A stretch of DNA of 64,000 bases from an uncultured Gammaproteobacteria bacterium (GTDB lineage Bacteria; Pseudomonadota; Gammaproteobacteria; GCA-002705445; GCA-002716945), in assembly GCA_902521725.1 (NCBI GenBank), contig CABYTF010000001.1, positions 124,001 to 188,000 on the forward strand, written 5' to 3'. Below are positions 56,849 to 64,000 of the stretch, piece after piece (position 1 is the stretch's first letter; every line of letters begins with the position of its first letter). The notes under the pieces were generated by a model that was not told where the DNA came from, made no database searches, and worked only from the letters and a program-made list of their open reading frames with translations. The translations under genes were made by a program, and so were the position numbers.

Positions 56849-58136
56849 AGATTTTAAAAGAAGAAGAGATTTCCTTTTAAATGAGATTGAGGACAATTCA
56901 ATTGTTTTCCTTTTTTCAGGGCTAGAAAAGTCTCGTAACAATGATGTAAATTACAAATTTCGTCAATCGAGTAATTTTTTCTACCTTACTGGCATTAATA
57001 ATCCTTCTATGATGTTGATTATTACAAAAATCAGCAGTCGGCATTCAACAACTTTAGTCTGTGATAGGCCAAATGATATTGATAAGATCTGGCATGGACA
57101 GCTACCTTCCAAATCATGGTATAAAAAGGAGTTTGAAATTGAAAATGTATTATATTTTGATGAACTTAACTCTCTCGAACTTAATAACGCTAAGAATATG
57201 TATTTTGAATTCGCTGATGAAAACAGGCTCAACAAATTTATTGAGAATCTCAACCTCTCACAACCTCAATCGAGATACTTAAGAAATAATACCTCAAGAT
57301 CTACTAAAATTGACTTGTCTAATCTCATATTTGATATGAGAAGAATTAAATCTAAAAGTGAAGTGTCACTAATCAGACATGCTGCAAAAATATCAGCAAA
57401 CGCACACGTCAATATTATGAAAAGCTGTAAATCAGGTTTGAAAGAATATGAAGTTGAAGCAGATTTTATAAAACACTGCATGTCAGAAAAATGCGAACAG
57501 GCATATCCAGCAATTGTCGCCTCTGGGAAAAACGCATGCGTCCTTCATTATACAAAAAATAATTCGACTTTGAGGTCAAACAGTCTTTTGCTTGTGGACG
57601 CAGCAGCTGAGTACGATAATTATGCATCTGATATAACTAGAACTATTCCTGTATCTGGAAAGTTTAATGAATTTCAGAAAAAAATTTATGAGGCTGTTTT
57701 AAAAGCTCAAACAATGGCAATAAAAGCCTGCAAACCCGGTAAGACTCTAATTGATATCCATAATGTTGCAGTGAAGCACATTACTAAGGGATTGATAGAA
57801 GCTAAAATCTTAAGGGGGAAGTTGGAGAGAAATATAAAAGAAGAAAAGTATAAGAAATATTATATGCATAATACAGGGCACTGGTTGGGATTAGATGTAC
57901 ATGATCCATCCTCATACTCGATTAATGGTAAGCCAATTAAGCTTAAACCCGGGATGATATTTACCGTAGAACCCGGCATTTATATCAATAAAGAACCTGG
58001 TATTGATAAAGGTTTCCATAATATTGGAGTAAGAATTGAAGATGATGTTTTAATTACAGATTCTGGCTGTGAAGTATTATCCAGAGATGTTCCTAAGTCT
58101 GTTGAAGATATTGAGAAATTGATGTCTCATGCCTAA
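56838..58136 (+). CDS. pepP: Xaa-Pro aminopeptidase (aminopeptidase P)
   Basis: It cleaves N-terminal residues next to proline. An AMP_N domain (FRQSSNFFYLTGINNP) covers about the first 130 residues, followed by the pita-bread domain with metal ligands in LLVDAAAEYDNYASDITRT, MHNTGHWLGLDVHD and FTVEPGIYI, and the final RIEDDVLI. I start at the ATG at 56838 (432 aa, overlap 11 nt with ygfB); the longer frame from 56784 adds an unrelated hydrophobic stretch. Confidence 0.94.
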   Translation: MINKDFKRRRDFLLNEIEDNSIVFLFSGLEKSRNNDVNYKFRQSSNFFYLTGINNPSMMLIITKISSRHSTTLVCDRPNDIDKIWHGQLPSKSWYKKEFEIENVLYFDELNSLELNNAKNMYFEFADENRLNKFIENLNLSQPQSRYLRNNTSRSTKIDLSNLIFDMRRIKSKSEVSLIRHAAKISANAHVNIMKSCKSGLKEYEVEADFIKHCMSEKCEQAYPAIVASGKNACVLHYTKNNSTLRSNSLLLVDAAAEYDNYASDITRTIPVSGKFNEFQKKIYEAVLKAQTMAIKACKPGKTLIDIHNVAVKHITKGLIEAKILRGKLERNIKEEKYKKYYMHNTGHWLGLDVHDPSSYSINGKPIKLKPGMIFTVEPGIYINKEPGIDKGFHNIGVRIEDDVLITDSGCEVLSRDVPKSVEDIEKLMSHA

Positions 58137-59277
58137 AAAAAACGACTTTATTATAGTAGGTGGAGGACTAGTCGGTTGCTTGACAAGTCTTATTCTGAGT
58201 AAAAAAAATCATACTATATGTTTAGTAGAAAAAAAAACATTCAAACATATTATCTCTGATGATTTCACACCCCTCTCTTTGACAATAAATACCATTCAAT
58301 TTCTTAAAAAAAATAACTTATGGGATAGTAGCTACATTAAAGCCACTGAAATAAAAGAACTTACTGTAAAGTTATTCAATAGTTTTAATGTTGTACGTTT
58401 TTGCTCTGATGATTTACATAGAGAAGAACTTGGATCTGTTGTTGATAAATCTAGTTTTTTATCATACTTGATAGATCATTGTAAAAAAAGTAAAAATATA
58501 AATATTGTTGACGAGGCAGACACGTATATAGATAATATTACTTCACCCATCAAACTTTCACAAACTCAGTCTAAATTAACGATTACCGGAGATTACCTAA
58601 TTGTAACAGACGGGGCCAACTCCCAAATCGCAAAAAATTTAAATATGGAGCGTCATTCTTTTGATTATGATCAAACATCATACATGTTCAACACAAATTA
58701 TCAGTATCTCTCAAAAGGTGCATTTCAGATCTTTAGTAGAAAAGGCATTTTTGCAATACTTCCATTTAATGATAATTCTGTTTCAATAGTTGCAAGCATT
58801 TATAACGAATTTATTGACGACTTTGCTTTTGAGAGTGAAAACGCAAACTTTGATATGTTGGAGATGGAGCTGGCTCCATATTTAAGAGGCATTGATAAAC
58901 CTAAGTTAATTTATAAGTATCCACTCAATACAAGTAGACTGGTTGCATGGAGTAAGCAAAACGTCATATTCCTAGGAAATTCCTCTCAACTTATTCATCC
59001 GTTTGGAGCACAAGGTTTCAACTTCGCAGCTGATTGCATTCAAGTTATTAGCGATAAGTCTGAGGATCTACTTTTAGATGGTGAATTCAATCCTGAAATT
59101 CTAAATATCATTAACAAAAAAAGGAATGCTCTTTTAAAGAGGATAGATTTTACATCCTCAGCTTTGATGAGAAATAGTTTTTCAGCAAATGTGTGTTCAT
59201 CGATATTCTCGAGAACTATTAATTTATCATCTACCCTACGAAGAAGCTTTCTTAAAAAAATAGTTGGTATGAATTAA
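58129..59277 (+). CDS. ubiH: FAD-dependent ubiquinone hydroxylase UbiH
   Basis: This flavoprotein monooxygenase of the UbiH/F/I family hydroxylates the ubiquinone ring. All three family motifs are present: GxGxxG in IIVGGGLVGCLTS near residue 10, the DG motif in LIVTDGANSQIA and the third motif as FLGNSSQLIHPFGAQGFN. The GN variant of the third motif is also seen in E. coli UbiH. Length 382 aa. It overlaps pepP by 8 nt; a degenerate homologue follows after 2 nt. Confidence 0.9.
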   Translation: MPKKNDFIIVGGGLVGCLTSLILSKKNHTICLVEKKTFKHIISDDFTPLSLTINTIQFLKKNNLWDSSYIKATEIKELTVKLFNSFNVVRFCSDDLHREELGSVVDKSSFLSYLIDHCKKSKNINIVDEADTYIDNITSPIKLSQTQSKLTITGDYLIVTDGANSQIAKNLNMERHSFDYDQTSYMFNTNYQYLSKGAFQIFSRKGIFAILPFNDNSVSIVASIYNEFIDDFAFESENANFDMLEMELAPYLRGIDKPKLIYKYPLNTSRLVAWSKQNVIFLGNSSQLIHPFGAQGFNFAADCIQVISDKSEDLLLDGEFNPEILNIINKKRNALLKRIDFTSSALMRNSFSANVCSSIFSRTINLSSTLRRSFLKKIVGMN

Positions 59278-59279
59278 AA

Positions 59280-60368
59280 ATGACAATAAATCTTATCAAT
59301 AGCAGTATAATTTCATCGATAGCAGCAATAGACTTCTCGAAAAGTTTAAGAAGCGACATATACTTAAAGCCCGGTGAGTTATTAGACTTCAATAGGTATT
59401 TTAGCATCAATGAGTTCAGTAAAATTTACTTAGACAACCTCGGCATATGGAATCAATTAGATAAAGAAAAATATATTGCTTATGCAAGTATTGACGTATA
59501 TTTGAAAGAGAAGAAATCTATAAACTTTCACTCAGATAATCCACATTCACAAAATCTTGGATATATTGTCTATGAAGGGGACCTATTAAATGCTATCTCA
59601 AAATGTATTAGTAAGTGCAAAAGCATAAAGCGATATGATAATAAAATATCAGATAATACTAGTGACATTAACATCCACACGAAACTAGATGAGCTTGAAA
59701 AGAATGATATTCAGTTTAAATTCAAAAACAAAAATTATGATCAAACAGCCATGAATATTACATTCAAGCATACTAAATCGAATAGTACAAAACCTAGACA
59801 GATTTTTTATGATAATGAGATCTTAGGTCTTTTACCTATTAACGAATATTCATACAATTTAATATGGAGCATGCCTAATAAGTTTTTTGATCAAGTAAAC
59901 AAAGCCTCTTCTGCTACTCTCTTAGAATATTTATCTGATAGAGTTAGTTTTGTTACTGGTGATATTAAAAAAGCTAATATTCATACTTCATTCCCTCTCT
60001 CATCGAGACATGCAAGTTCATATTTTTGTGAGAATAATTTGCTAATTGGCGATGCAGCACATAAATTCCACCCTCTGGCCGGTCTGGGTCTTAACATGGG
60101 AATAGAGGATGTAGCAACTTTATCCAACTTATTATCAAAGAGTAACAATTTTAGAGGCACTGTCTGTAACTTTACAATTAAGAGGATGAGAAGAATCCAA
60201 TCTCTTCAACAGTTATTAGATCTTATAGTTGCTTTTCATTCCTCAGATATTTTATCTGCAAAACTTAAACTCAAGATACTAAATTACTTTAATAAAACTA
60301 ACTATTTAAAGCCTAAGATAATAGAAAATGCTACTGGTCTAAATAATAGAGATCTGATCAGTCTATAA
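59280..60368 (+). CDS. ubiI: UbiI/VisC homologue with lost N-terminal FAD motifs
   Basis: Position after ubiH and alignment to E. coli UbiI (RQIFYDNEILGLLPI, LIWSMP, and the C-terminal KPKIIENATGLN) show common descent. The third FAD motif is intact: IGDAAHKFHPLAGLGLNMGIED. The N terminus, however, reads INLINSSIISSIAAIDF where GGGxVG should be, and the GADG motif is replaced by roughly KLDELEK. The frame is fully open (362 aa), so this is not a simple frameshift. It may be catalytically dead, a partner of UbiH, or an early pseudogene. Confidence 0.8.
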   Translation: MTINLINSSIISSIAAIDFSKSLRSDIYLKPGELLDFNRYFSINEFSKIYLDNLGIWNQLDKEKYIAYASIDVYLKEKKSINFHSDNPHSQNLGYIVYEGDLLNAISKCISKCKSIKRYDNKISDNTSDINIHTKLDELEKNDIQFKFKNKNYDQTAMNITFKHTKSNSTKPRQIFYDNEILGLLPINEYSYNLIWSMPNKFFDQVNKASSATLLEYLSDRVSFVTGDIKKANIHTSFPLSSRHASSYFCENNLLIGDAAHKFHPLAGLGLNMGIEDVATLSNLLSKSNNFRGTVCNFTIKRMRRIQSLQQLLDLIVAFHSSDILSAKLKLKILNYFNKTNYLKPKIIENATGLNNRDLISL

Positions 60369-61131
60369 AAATATACAGAGCTATAATAATCAAAAGACCT
60401 GAAAATATTTTTTTTACCTTATCCGAGTCTATCTTTTTGAGCAATGTCACACCAATATAAGAGCCTACAATACTCGCAGGTATTATAAGGAATAATGATA
60501 AGTGATTAATTTTTGAATAAAATATATCTAAGTTTATCATGTACATGAAAATCATAGATGTAATGGCTATCACCAATCCTAAAGCTGAGGCGGTTGCTAT
60601 AGATTTTTTTATATCATCAATCAAAAATGATATATACGGAACAGATAATGTGCCTCCTCCAATACCCATAAGCGAACTAATAGTTCCATTTAAGAAAAAA
60701 TAATACTTACCAACATTACGAACGATAATCATGTTATTCCTTATAATTTTTGCATCACTTATAAGCAAAAGGGCTAATACAATTAGTATAAAACCATATA
60801 TATTCTCTAACATCTTTGAGGATAACTGCTCTAGTAAGAAAATTCCTAATAAACAACCAAGGCTTACATATACTGCATATTTTTTTACAAACTTGAACTC
60901 AATTAACTTGTTTTTGAAATGTAGATAGGAGGACGTTGAACCCGCAAATATAATACAAATCAAAGACGTGTATACAGCTGACTGTAATTGATATCCATCA
61001 AATAGACCGGAAAACTTGTGAACAAGAAGCAATCCAGGAACAAATATTATTCCTCCTCCAAGTCCTAGCATGCCTGCAGTTACACCACCTATCAGACCAA
61101 TTAGTATGTAAATATATACCAGTTCCATCAT
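60358..61131 (-). CDS. TauE/SafE family membrane permease (second copy)
   Basis: A 257 aa protein with about eight hydrophobic segments and both family signatures: AGMLGLGGGIIFVPGLLL in the first half and SSLMGIGGGTLSVPYISF in the second. It is a probable anion or sulfite/organosulfur exporter of unknown substrate. It is distinct in sequence from the copy at 6453-7181. Two ATG codons stand in tandem at the start. It converges with the ubiI homologue (11 nt overlap) and is divergent from sgaA. Confidence 0.82.
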   Translation of the reverse strand: MMELVYIYILIGLIGGVTAGMLGLGGGIIFVPGLLLVHKFSGLFDGYQLQSAVYTSLICIIFAGSTSSYLHFKNKLIEFKFVKKYAVYVSLGCLLGIFLLEQLSSKMLENIYGFILIVLALLLISDAKIIRNNMIIVRNVGKYYFFLNGTISSLMGIGGGTLSVPYISFLIDDIKKSIATASALGLVIAITSMIFMYMINLDIFYSKINHLSLFLIIPASIVGSYIGVTLLKKIDSDKVKKIFSGLLIIIALYIFID

Positions 61132-61159
61132 CTCATTATCTAAAGTACATACATTCTAG

Positions 61160-61187
61160 TTTAAAAATTCATTAAATATGGCATAAT
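61160..61187 (+). promoter_or_regulatory. Candidate promoter for the sgaA cluster
   Basis: TTTAAA (61160-61165), 16 bp, then CATAAT (61182-61187) resemble -35 and -10 boxes, and a TG lies near the -10. The start site would be near 61194, leaving about 45 nt of leader. AGGA 8 nt before the ATG is the ribosome-binding site. Confidence 0.4.
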
Positions 61188-61239
61188 TAACCGAAATATT
61201 TGGAAACCACAATCAACTAACAGTTTTTAGGAAATACAT

Positions 61240-62442
61240 ATGTCAGGATATCACTTTTTATTCGTACCAGGTCCATCAAACGTACCTGCAGCAGTTCAAC
61301 AAGCTATTCACTGTCCAATGGAGGATCACAGAAATCCAACGATCCCAGATTTAATTCAGCCTATTACACAAGATCTGAAAAAAATTCTCAGAACAGAAAC
61401 TGGTAAAGTAGTTTTTTTCCCATCTTCAGGAACAGGATGCTGGGAGGCAGCGCTTCAAAGCACGCTGAATGTTGGCGATAAGGTTCTGGGAGCTAGTTTC
61501 GGACAATTTAGTTATCTCTGGTTGGACATGTGCAAAAGGTTACAGTTTGAACCGATCACTATGGAAGAGGAGTGGGGAACAGGCGCCAATCCAGAGAGTT
61601 ATCACAAGCATTTGTCAGAAGATAAAAATCATGAGATCAAATGCGTACTAGTTTGCCAGAACGAGACTGCTACTGGCGTTAGGAGTGATGTAGAGGCTAT
61701 CAGAAAAGTTCTCGATGATTTGAATCATCCAGCACTGTTATTTGTAGATGGTGTGAGTTCTGTTGCAAGTTATGAATTTGAAATGGACAAGTGGGGCGTC
61801 GATGCAATTGTGAGCGGATCCCAAAAAGGTTTCATGCTTCCTGCAGGATTAGGAATACTTGGCATGAGTCAGAAGGCAATTGATGCAATGAAAAATTCAA
61901 CTTATCCTACATGTTACTTCGATGTTGCAGATATGATTGAAAAACTTGATGGAGGATACCTTCCTTACACACCACCAGTTAATTTGTTAAGAGGGTTCCG
62001 CGTTGCTATCGACATGATTTTTGAAGAAGGCCTAGAAAATATATGGAAAAGACACTATCGATTAGCGGAAGGAACAAGGCGAGCGATTACAGAAGGCTGG
62101 GGATTAAATCTCTGCGCGAAAGAAGAGAAGTGGTATTCTGATACAGTGTCGGCGATAGTTGTCCCTGAGGGATTTGATGCGTCAAAAGTAATAAGTACCG
62201 CATTTAACAAATACAATCTTGCGCTTGGAGCGGGTCTATCGAAAGTTGCAGGTAAAGTATTCAGAATCGGTCATCTGGGCGATTTAAATGAATGTATGCT
62301 TTTCGGTGCTATTTCTGGGGCTGAGATGGCGATGTTAGATAATGGTATAAAAGTTGAGCCCGGAAGTGGAGCAGCTGCAGCGTCTAAATATTGGTCTCAA
62401 AATGTAAGTGGCGAGCTCAAGTCCAAATCAGTGGCTAAATAA
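61240..62442 (+). CDS. sgaA: Serine-glyoxylate aminotransferase
   Basis: This class V PLP aminotransferase turns serine and glyoxylate into hydroxypyruvate and glycine. FVPGPSNVP at the start, MEDHRNP, FFPSSGTGCWEAAL, VDGVSSVAS and the PLP-Lys196 in SGSQKGFMLPAGLG match methylotroph SgaA and plant/animal relatives. Length 400 aa. It begins a cluster with hydroxypyruvate reductase and glycerate kinase, which together form the serine-to-phosphoglycerate arm of the serine cycle or of photorespiration-like salvage. Confidence 0.93.
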   Translation: MSGYHFLFVPGPSNVPAAVQQAIHCPMEDHRNPTIPDLIQPITQDLKKILRTETGKVVFFPSSGTGCWEAALQSTLNVGDKVLGASFGQFSYLWLDMCKRLQFEPITMEEEWGTGANPESYHKHLSEDKNHEIKCVLVCQNETATGVRSDVEAIRKVLDDLNHPALLFVDGVSSVASYEFEMDKWGVDAIVSGSQKGFMLPAGLGILGMSQKAIDAMKNSTYPTCYFDVADMIEKLDGGYLPYTPPVNLLRGFRVAIDMIFEEGLENIWKRHYRLAEGTRRAITEGWGLNLCAKEEKWYSDTVSAIVVPEGFDASKVISTAFNKYNLALGAGLSKVAGKVFRIGHLGDLNECMLFGAISGAEMAMLDNGIKVEPGSGAAAASKYWSQNVSGELKSKSVAK

Positions 62443-63413
62443 TGGCTAAACCAAGAGCGATAGTAACGAGAAGGTGGCCATCTGCTAATGAGGAGAGACT
62501 CAAGCAGAATTTTGATGTTGTATTCAATGAATCAGATGTGCCGTTTACAGGAGATCAACTCAAGGATTCTCTTAAAAACTGCGATGTTTTCATGCCAACT
62601 GTAACTGACAAGGTTACAAGGGATGTCTTAAGTGTAGAGGGTAGAACAGCAAATATGATCGCTAACTTTGGTGTTGGATTCAATCACATTGATATTGATG
62701 CCGCAAAAGAACTAGGAATAACTGTCTCTAATACACCATCTGTCTTAACGGATTGTACTGCAGACATTGCGATGTCGCTGTTGTTGATGGTTGCAAGAAG
62801 AGTTGGCGAAGGCGAAAGAGAACTCAGATCAGATAATTGGACTGGCTGGCGACCTACACATCTTCTTGGCACAAAAGTAACTGGTAAAAAATTAGGAATT
62901 ATTGGATTCGGGAGGATCGGACAAGCTGTCGCTCAGAGAGCTAAATTTGGTTTCAATATGGATATACTTTATTGGGATCCGTATGATCTACCTGAAGAAG
63001 TTGTATCAAAATACAACGCCACTAAGTTAGATACAATTGAGGACATATGCAAAGAATCTGATTTTGTATCAGTAAACTGCCCTGCGACTAAGGAGACATT
63101 TCACCTAATGAACGAGGAGAGATTTAAACTAATGAAGCCAACTGCGTTTGTAATAAACACAGCTAGGGGCGACATCATAGATGAAAAAGCATTGTTAAAG
63201 GCTCTAGCTGATAAGGAGATTGCTGGTGCAGGACTTGATGTATTTGAAACCGAACCTAATATTCCAAGTGAGTTGAAGACACTTGAAAATGTTGTGTCTT
63301 ATCCACATCTTGGAAGCGCGACAATCGAGACAAGAATAGCAATGGGTGATACTGCAATTGATAATGCTCTTGCATTCTTTGAAGGAAAAGACTTGCCAAA
63401 CAAAGTCGTCTGA
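62442..63413 (+). CDS. hprA: Hydroxypyruvate/glyoxylate reductase (D-2-hydroxyacid dehydrogenase)
   Basis: It reduces hydroxypyruvate to D-glycerate. The NAD(P)-binding GFGRIG is at residues 155-160; the catalytic Arg242 (NTARGD), Glu271 (ETEP) and His289 (PHLGSAT) are all present. NFGVGFNHIDIDAAKE and NTPSVLTDCTADIA are typical of glyoxylate reductases. Coenzyme choice is unclear. The start shares one base with the sgaA stop. Confidence 0.92.
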   Translation: MAKPRAIVTRRWPSANEERLKQNFDVVFNESDVPFTGDQLKDSLKNCDVFMPTVTDKVTRDVLSVEGRTANMIANFGVGFNHIDIDAAKELGITVSNTPSVLTDCTADIAMSLLLMVARRVGEGERELRSDNWTGWRPTHLLGTKVTGKKLGIIGFGRIGQAVAQRAKFGFNMDILYWDPYDLPEEVVSKYNATKLDTIEDICKESDFVSVNCPATKETFHLMNEERFKLMKPTAFVINTARGDIIDEKALLKALADKEIAGAGLDVFETEPNIPSELKTLENVVSYPHLGSATIETRIAMGDTAIDNALAFFEGKDLPNKVV

Positions 63414-63424
63414 GTATTTTTTAG

Positions 63425-64000
63425 ATGACACTCAGAGATATTGCACACTCCTTGTTTGCAGAGGCGATAGCAACACAAAGTCCGTCATCTATAGTCTATG
63501 AATCTTCAAAAAAATACGATACACACTTTGACGATGCGACTAGAATTTTTCCTGTAGCAGTCGGCAAAGCATCTGTTGAAATGATGAGTGGACTTCTTGA
63601 TTACCTCAACGAAAATTATCCATCCAAGATATACAAAAAACCTATAGTTGTTAGCAATCCCCAAGAGATGATATCAACACATGACTTCAAACATATTGTA
63701 TCATCTCATCCTACTCCGGATGACAGTAGTCTAAAAGCATCTAGGGTCGTGCTCGATTATATAGATCAATCTTCCGAAAGTGATTTAGCTATCTTTCTCA
63801 TTAGTGGCGGAGGATCTTCATTATTATCTCTACCAGCAGATGGAATTTCTCTAGACGACAAAATCAAATTAACACAATTACTGTTAGCATCAGGTTGCAA
63901 TATAAATGACATTAATACGGTCAGAAAGCATGTTTCTAAGATAAAAGGAGGTAGATTAAACTCTGCTGCATTGCCCAGTAGATCTATTTCCTTACTTATT
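63425..64000 (+). CDS. gckA: Glycerate 2-kinase (GckA/MOFRL family), 3' end outside window
   Basis: The frame is open from the ATG at 63425 to the window edge (192 codons). Recognisable segments: FPVAVGKASVEMM, SSHPTPDDSS, LISGGGSSLLSLPADGISLDDK, and INTVRKHVSKIKGGRL, which match the N-terminal domain of glycerate kinases that phosphorylate D-glycerate to 2-phosphoglycerate. It lies 11 nt after hprA and completes the serine-to-phosphoglycerate route. The C-terminal MOFRL domain would lie beyond the window. Confidence 0.88.
   Translation, partial: MTLRDIAHSLFAEAIATQSPSSIVYESSKKYDTHFDDATRIFPVAVGKASVEMMSGLLDYLNENYPSKIYKKPIVVSNPQEMISTHDFKHIVSSHPTPDDSSLKASRVVLDYIDQSSESDLAIFLISGGGSSLLSLPADGISLDDKIKLTQLLLASGCNINDINTVRKHVSKIKGGRLNSAALPSRSISLLI

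Noticed and set aside
1-64000. Prophage, transposon, integron, restriction or toxin-antitoxin genes
   Set aside because: Every sizeable frame is explained by a chromosomal housekeeping or metabolic gene, and no inverted terminal repeats or integrase-like proteins were seen.

Overview
The window is a compact, AT-rich stretch of bacterial chromosome. Genes are packed almost end to end, mostly with 1-30 nt overlaps or gaps of a few bases. I saw no mobile elements, CRISPR arrays or rRNA, and no gene-free gap reaches 300 bases. Gene order points to a Gammaproteobacterium: nudE-cysQ; zapA / ygfB-pepP-ubiH-ubiI; trpEGDC followed by speD and coq7; def-fmt-trkA; hisBHAF. The density and low GC suggest a streamlined, probably marine, free-living lineage. 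SUP05/Arctic96BD-19-like or other oligotrophic groups are possible, but I cannot fix the genus from sequence alone.

Layout. 1-3.3 kb: nudE (cut by the window edge), cysQ, ccmC and convergent ccmBA. 3.3-5.8 kb: rraA, ampG and xthA, one overlapping minus-strand run with ccmAB. 5.8-14.6 kb: pyrE, then a nine-gene minus-strand run that starts with a formaldehyde-activating-enzyme homologue (fae-like) and continues ubiA-bioB-bioF-coaBC-dut-algC-argB-TauE. 14.7-21.3 kb: carbonic-anhydrase-like protein, aroE, hemB, thioesterase, hemF, tsaC, topA. 21.3-33.2 kb: one long plus-strand run, def-fmt-trkA-trkH-lpxL-pip-hydrolase-hisBHAFE-tatABC-gpm, closed by a hairpin terminator. 33.2-36.4 kb: DUF3050 protein, a CAU-anticodon tRNA, msrA and rpoD. 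36.5-43.6 kb: thioredoxin-like gene, then tkt-gap-pgk-pyk-fba. 43.6-45.6 kb: bioD, purC and a pseudoazurin. 45.7-52.7 kb: rpe-trpEGDC-VOC-speD, coq7 and rplM-rpsI. 52.7-56.3 kb: rpiA, ilvA, a lysine/arginine-rich histone-like protein, an EVE-domain protein, zapA and its small coiled-coil partner. 56.3-61.1 kb: ygfB, pepP, ubiH, a degenerate ubiI and a second TauE-like permease. 61.2 kb to the edge: serine-glyoxylate aminotransferase, hydroxypyruvate reductase and glycerate kinase (cut).

How it fits together. Central carbon genes (tkt, rpe, rpiA, gap, pgk, pyk, fba) support sugar-phosphate interconversion. The terminal sgaA-hprA-gckA cluster turns serine plus glyoxylate into phosphoglycerate. 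With the fae homologue and a pseudoazurin, this hints at one-carbon or photorespiration-like metabolism. No methanol dehydrogenase, methylamine dehydrogenase, RuBisCO or tetrahydromethanopterin enzyme lies in the window, so methylotrophy is inference. Aerobic respiration is indicated by ubiquinone genes (ubiA, ubiH, ubiI-like, coq7), the oxygen-dependent hemF and the cytochrome c maturation genes.

Most notable: (1) a ubiI positional orthologue that has lost both N-terminal FAD/NAD(P)H-type motifs but keeps the C-terminal one, beside an intact ubiH; (2) a Fae homologue whose catalytic histidine position appears to be glutamate, leading a cofactor-gene run; (3) the serine-cycle-type cluster; (4) an 80-residue protein that is nearly all K/R/A/V/T; (5) eight convergent gene pairs with overlapping 3' ends; (6) a possible unannotated 47-residue gene filling the cysQ-ccmC gap.
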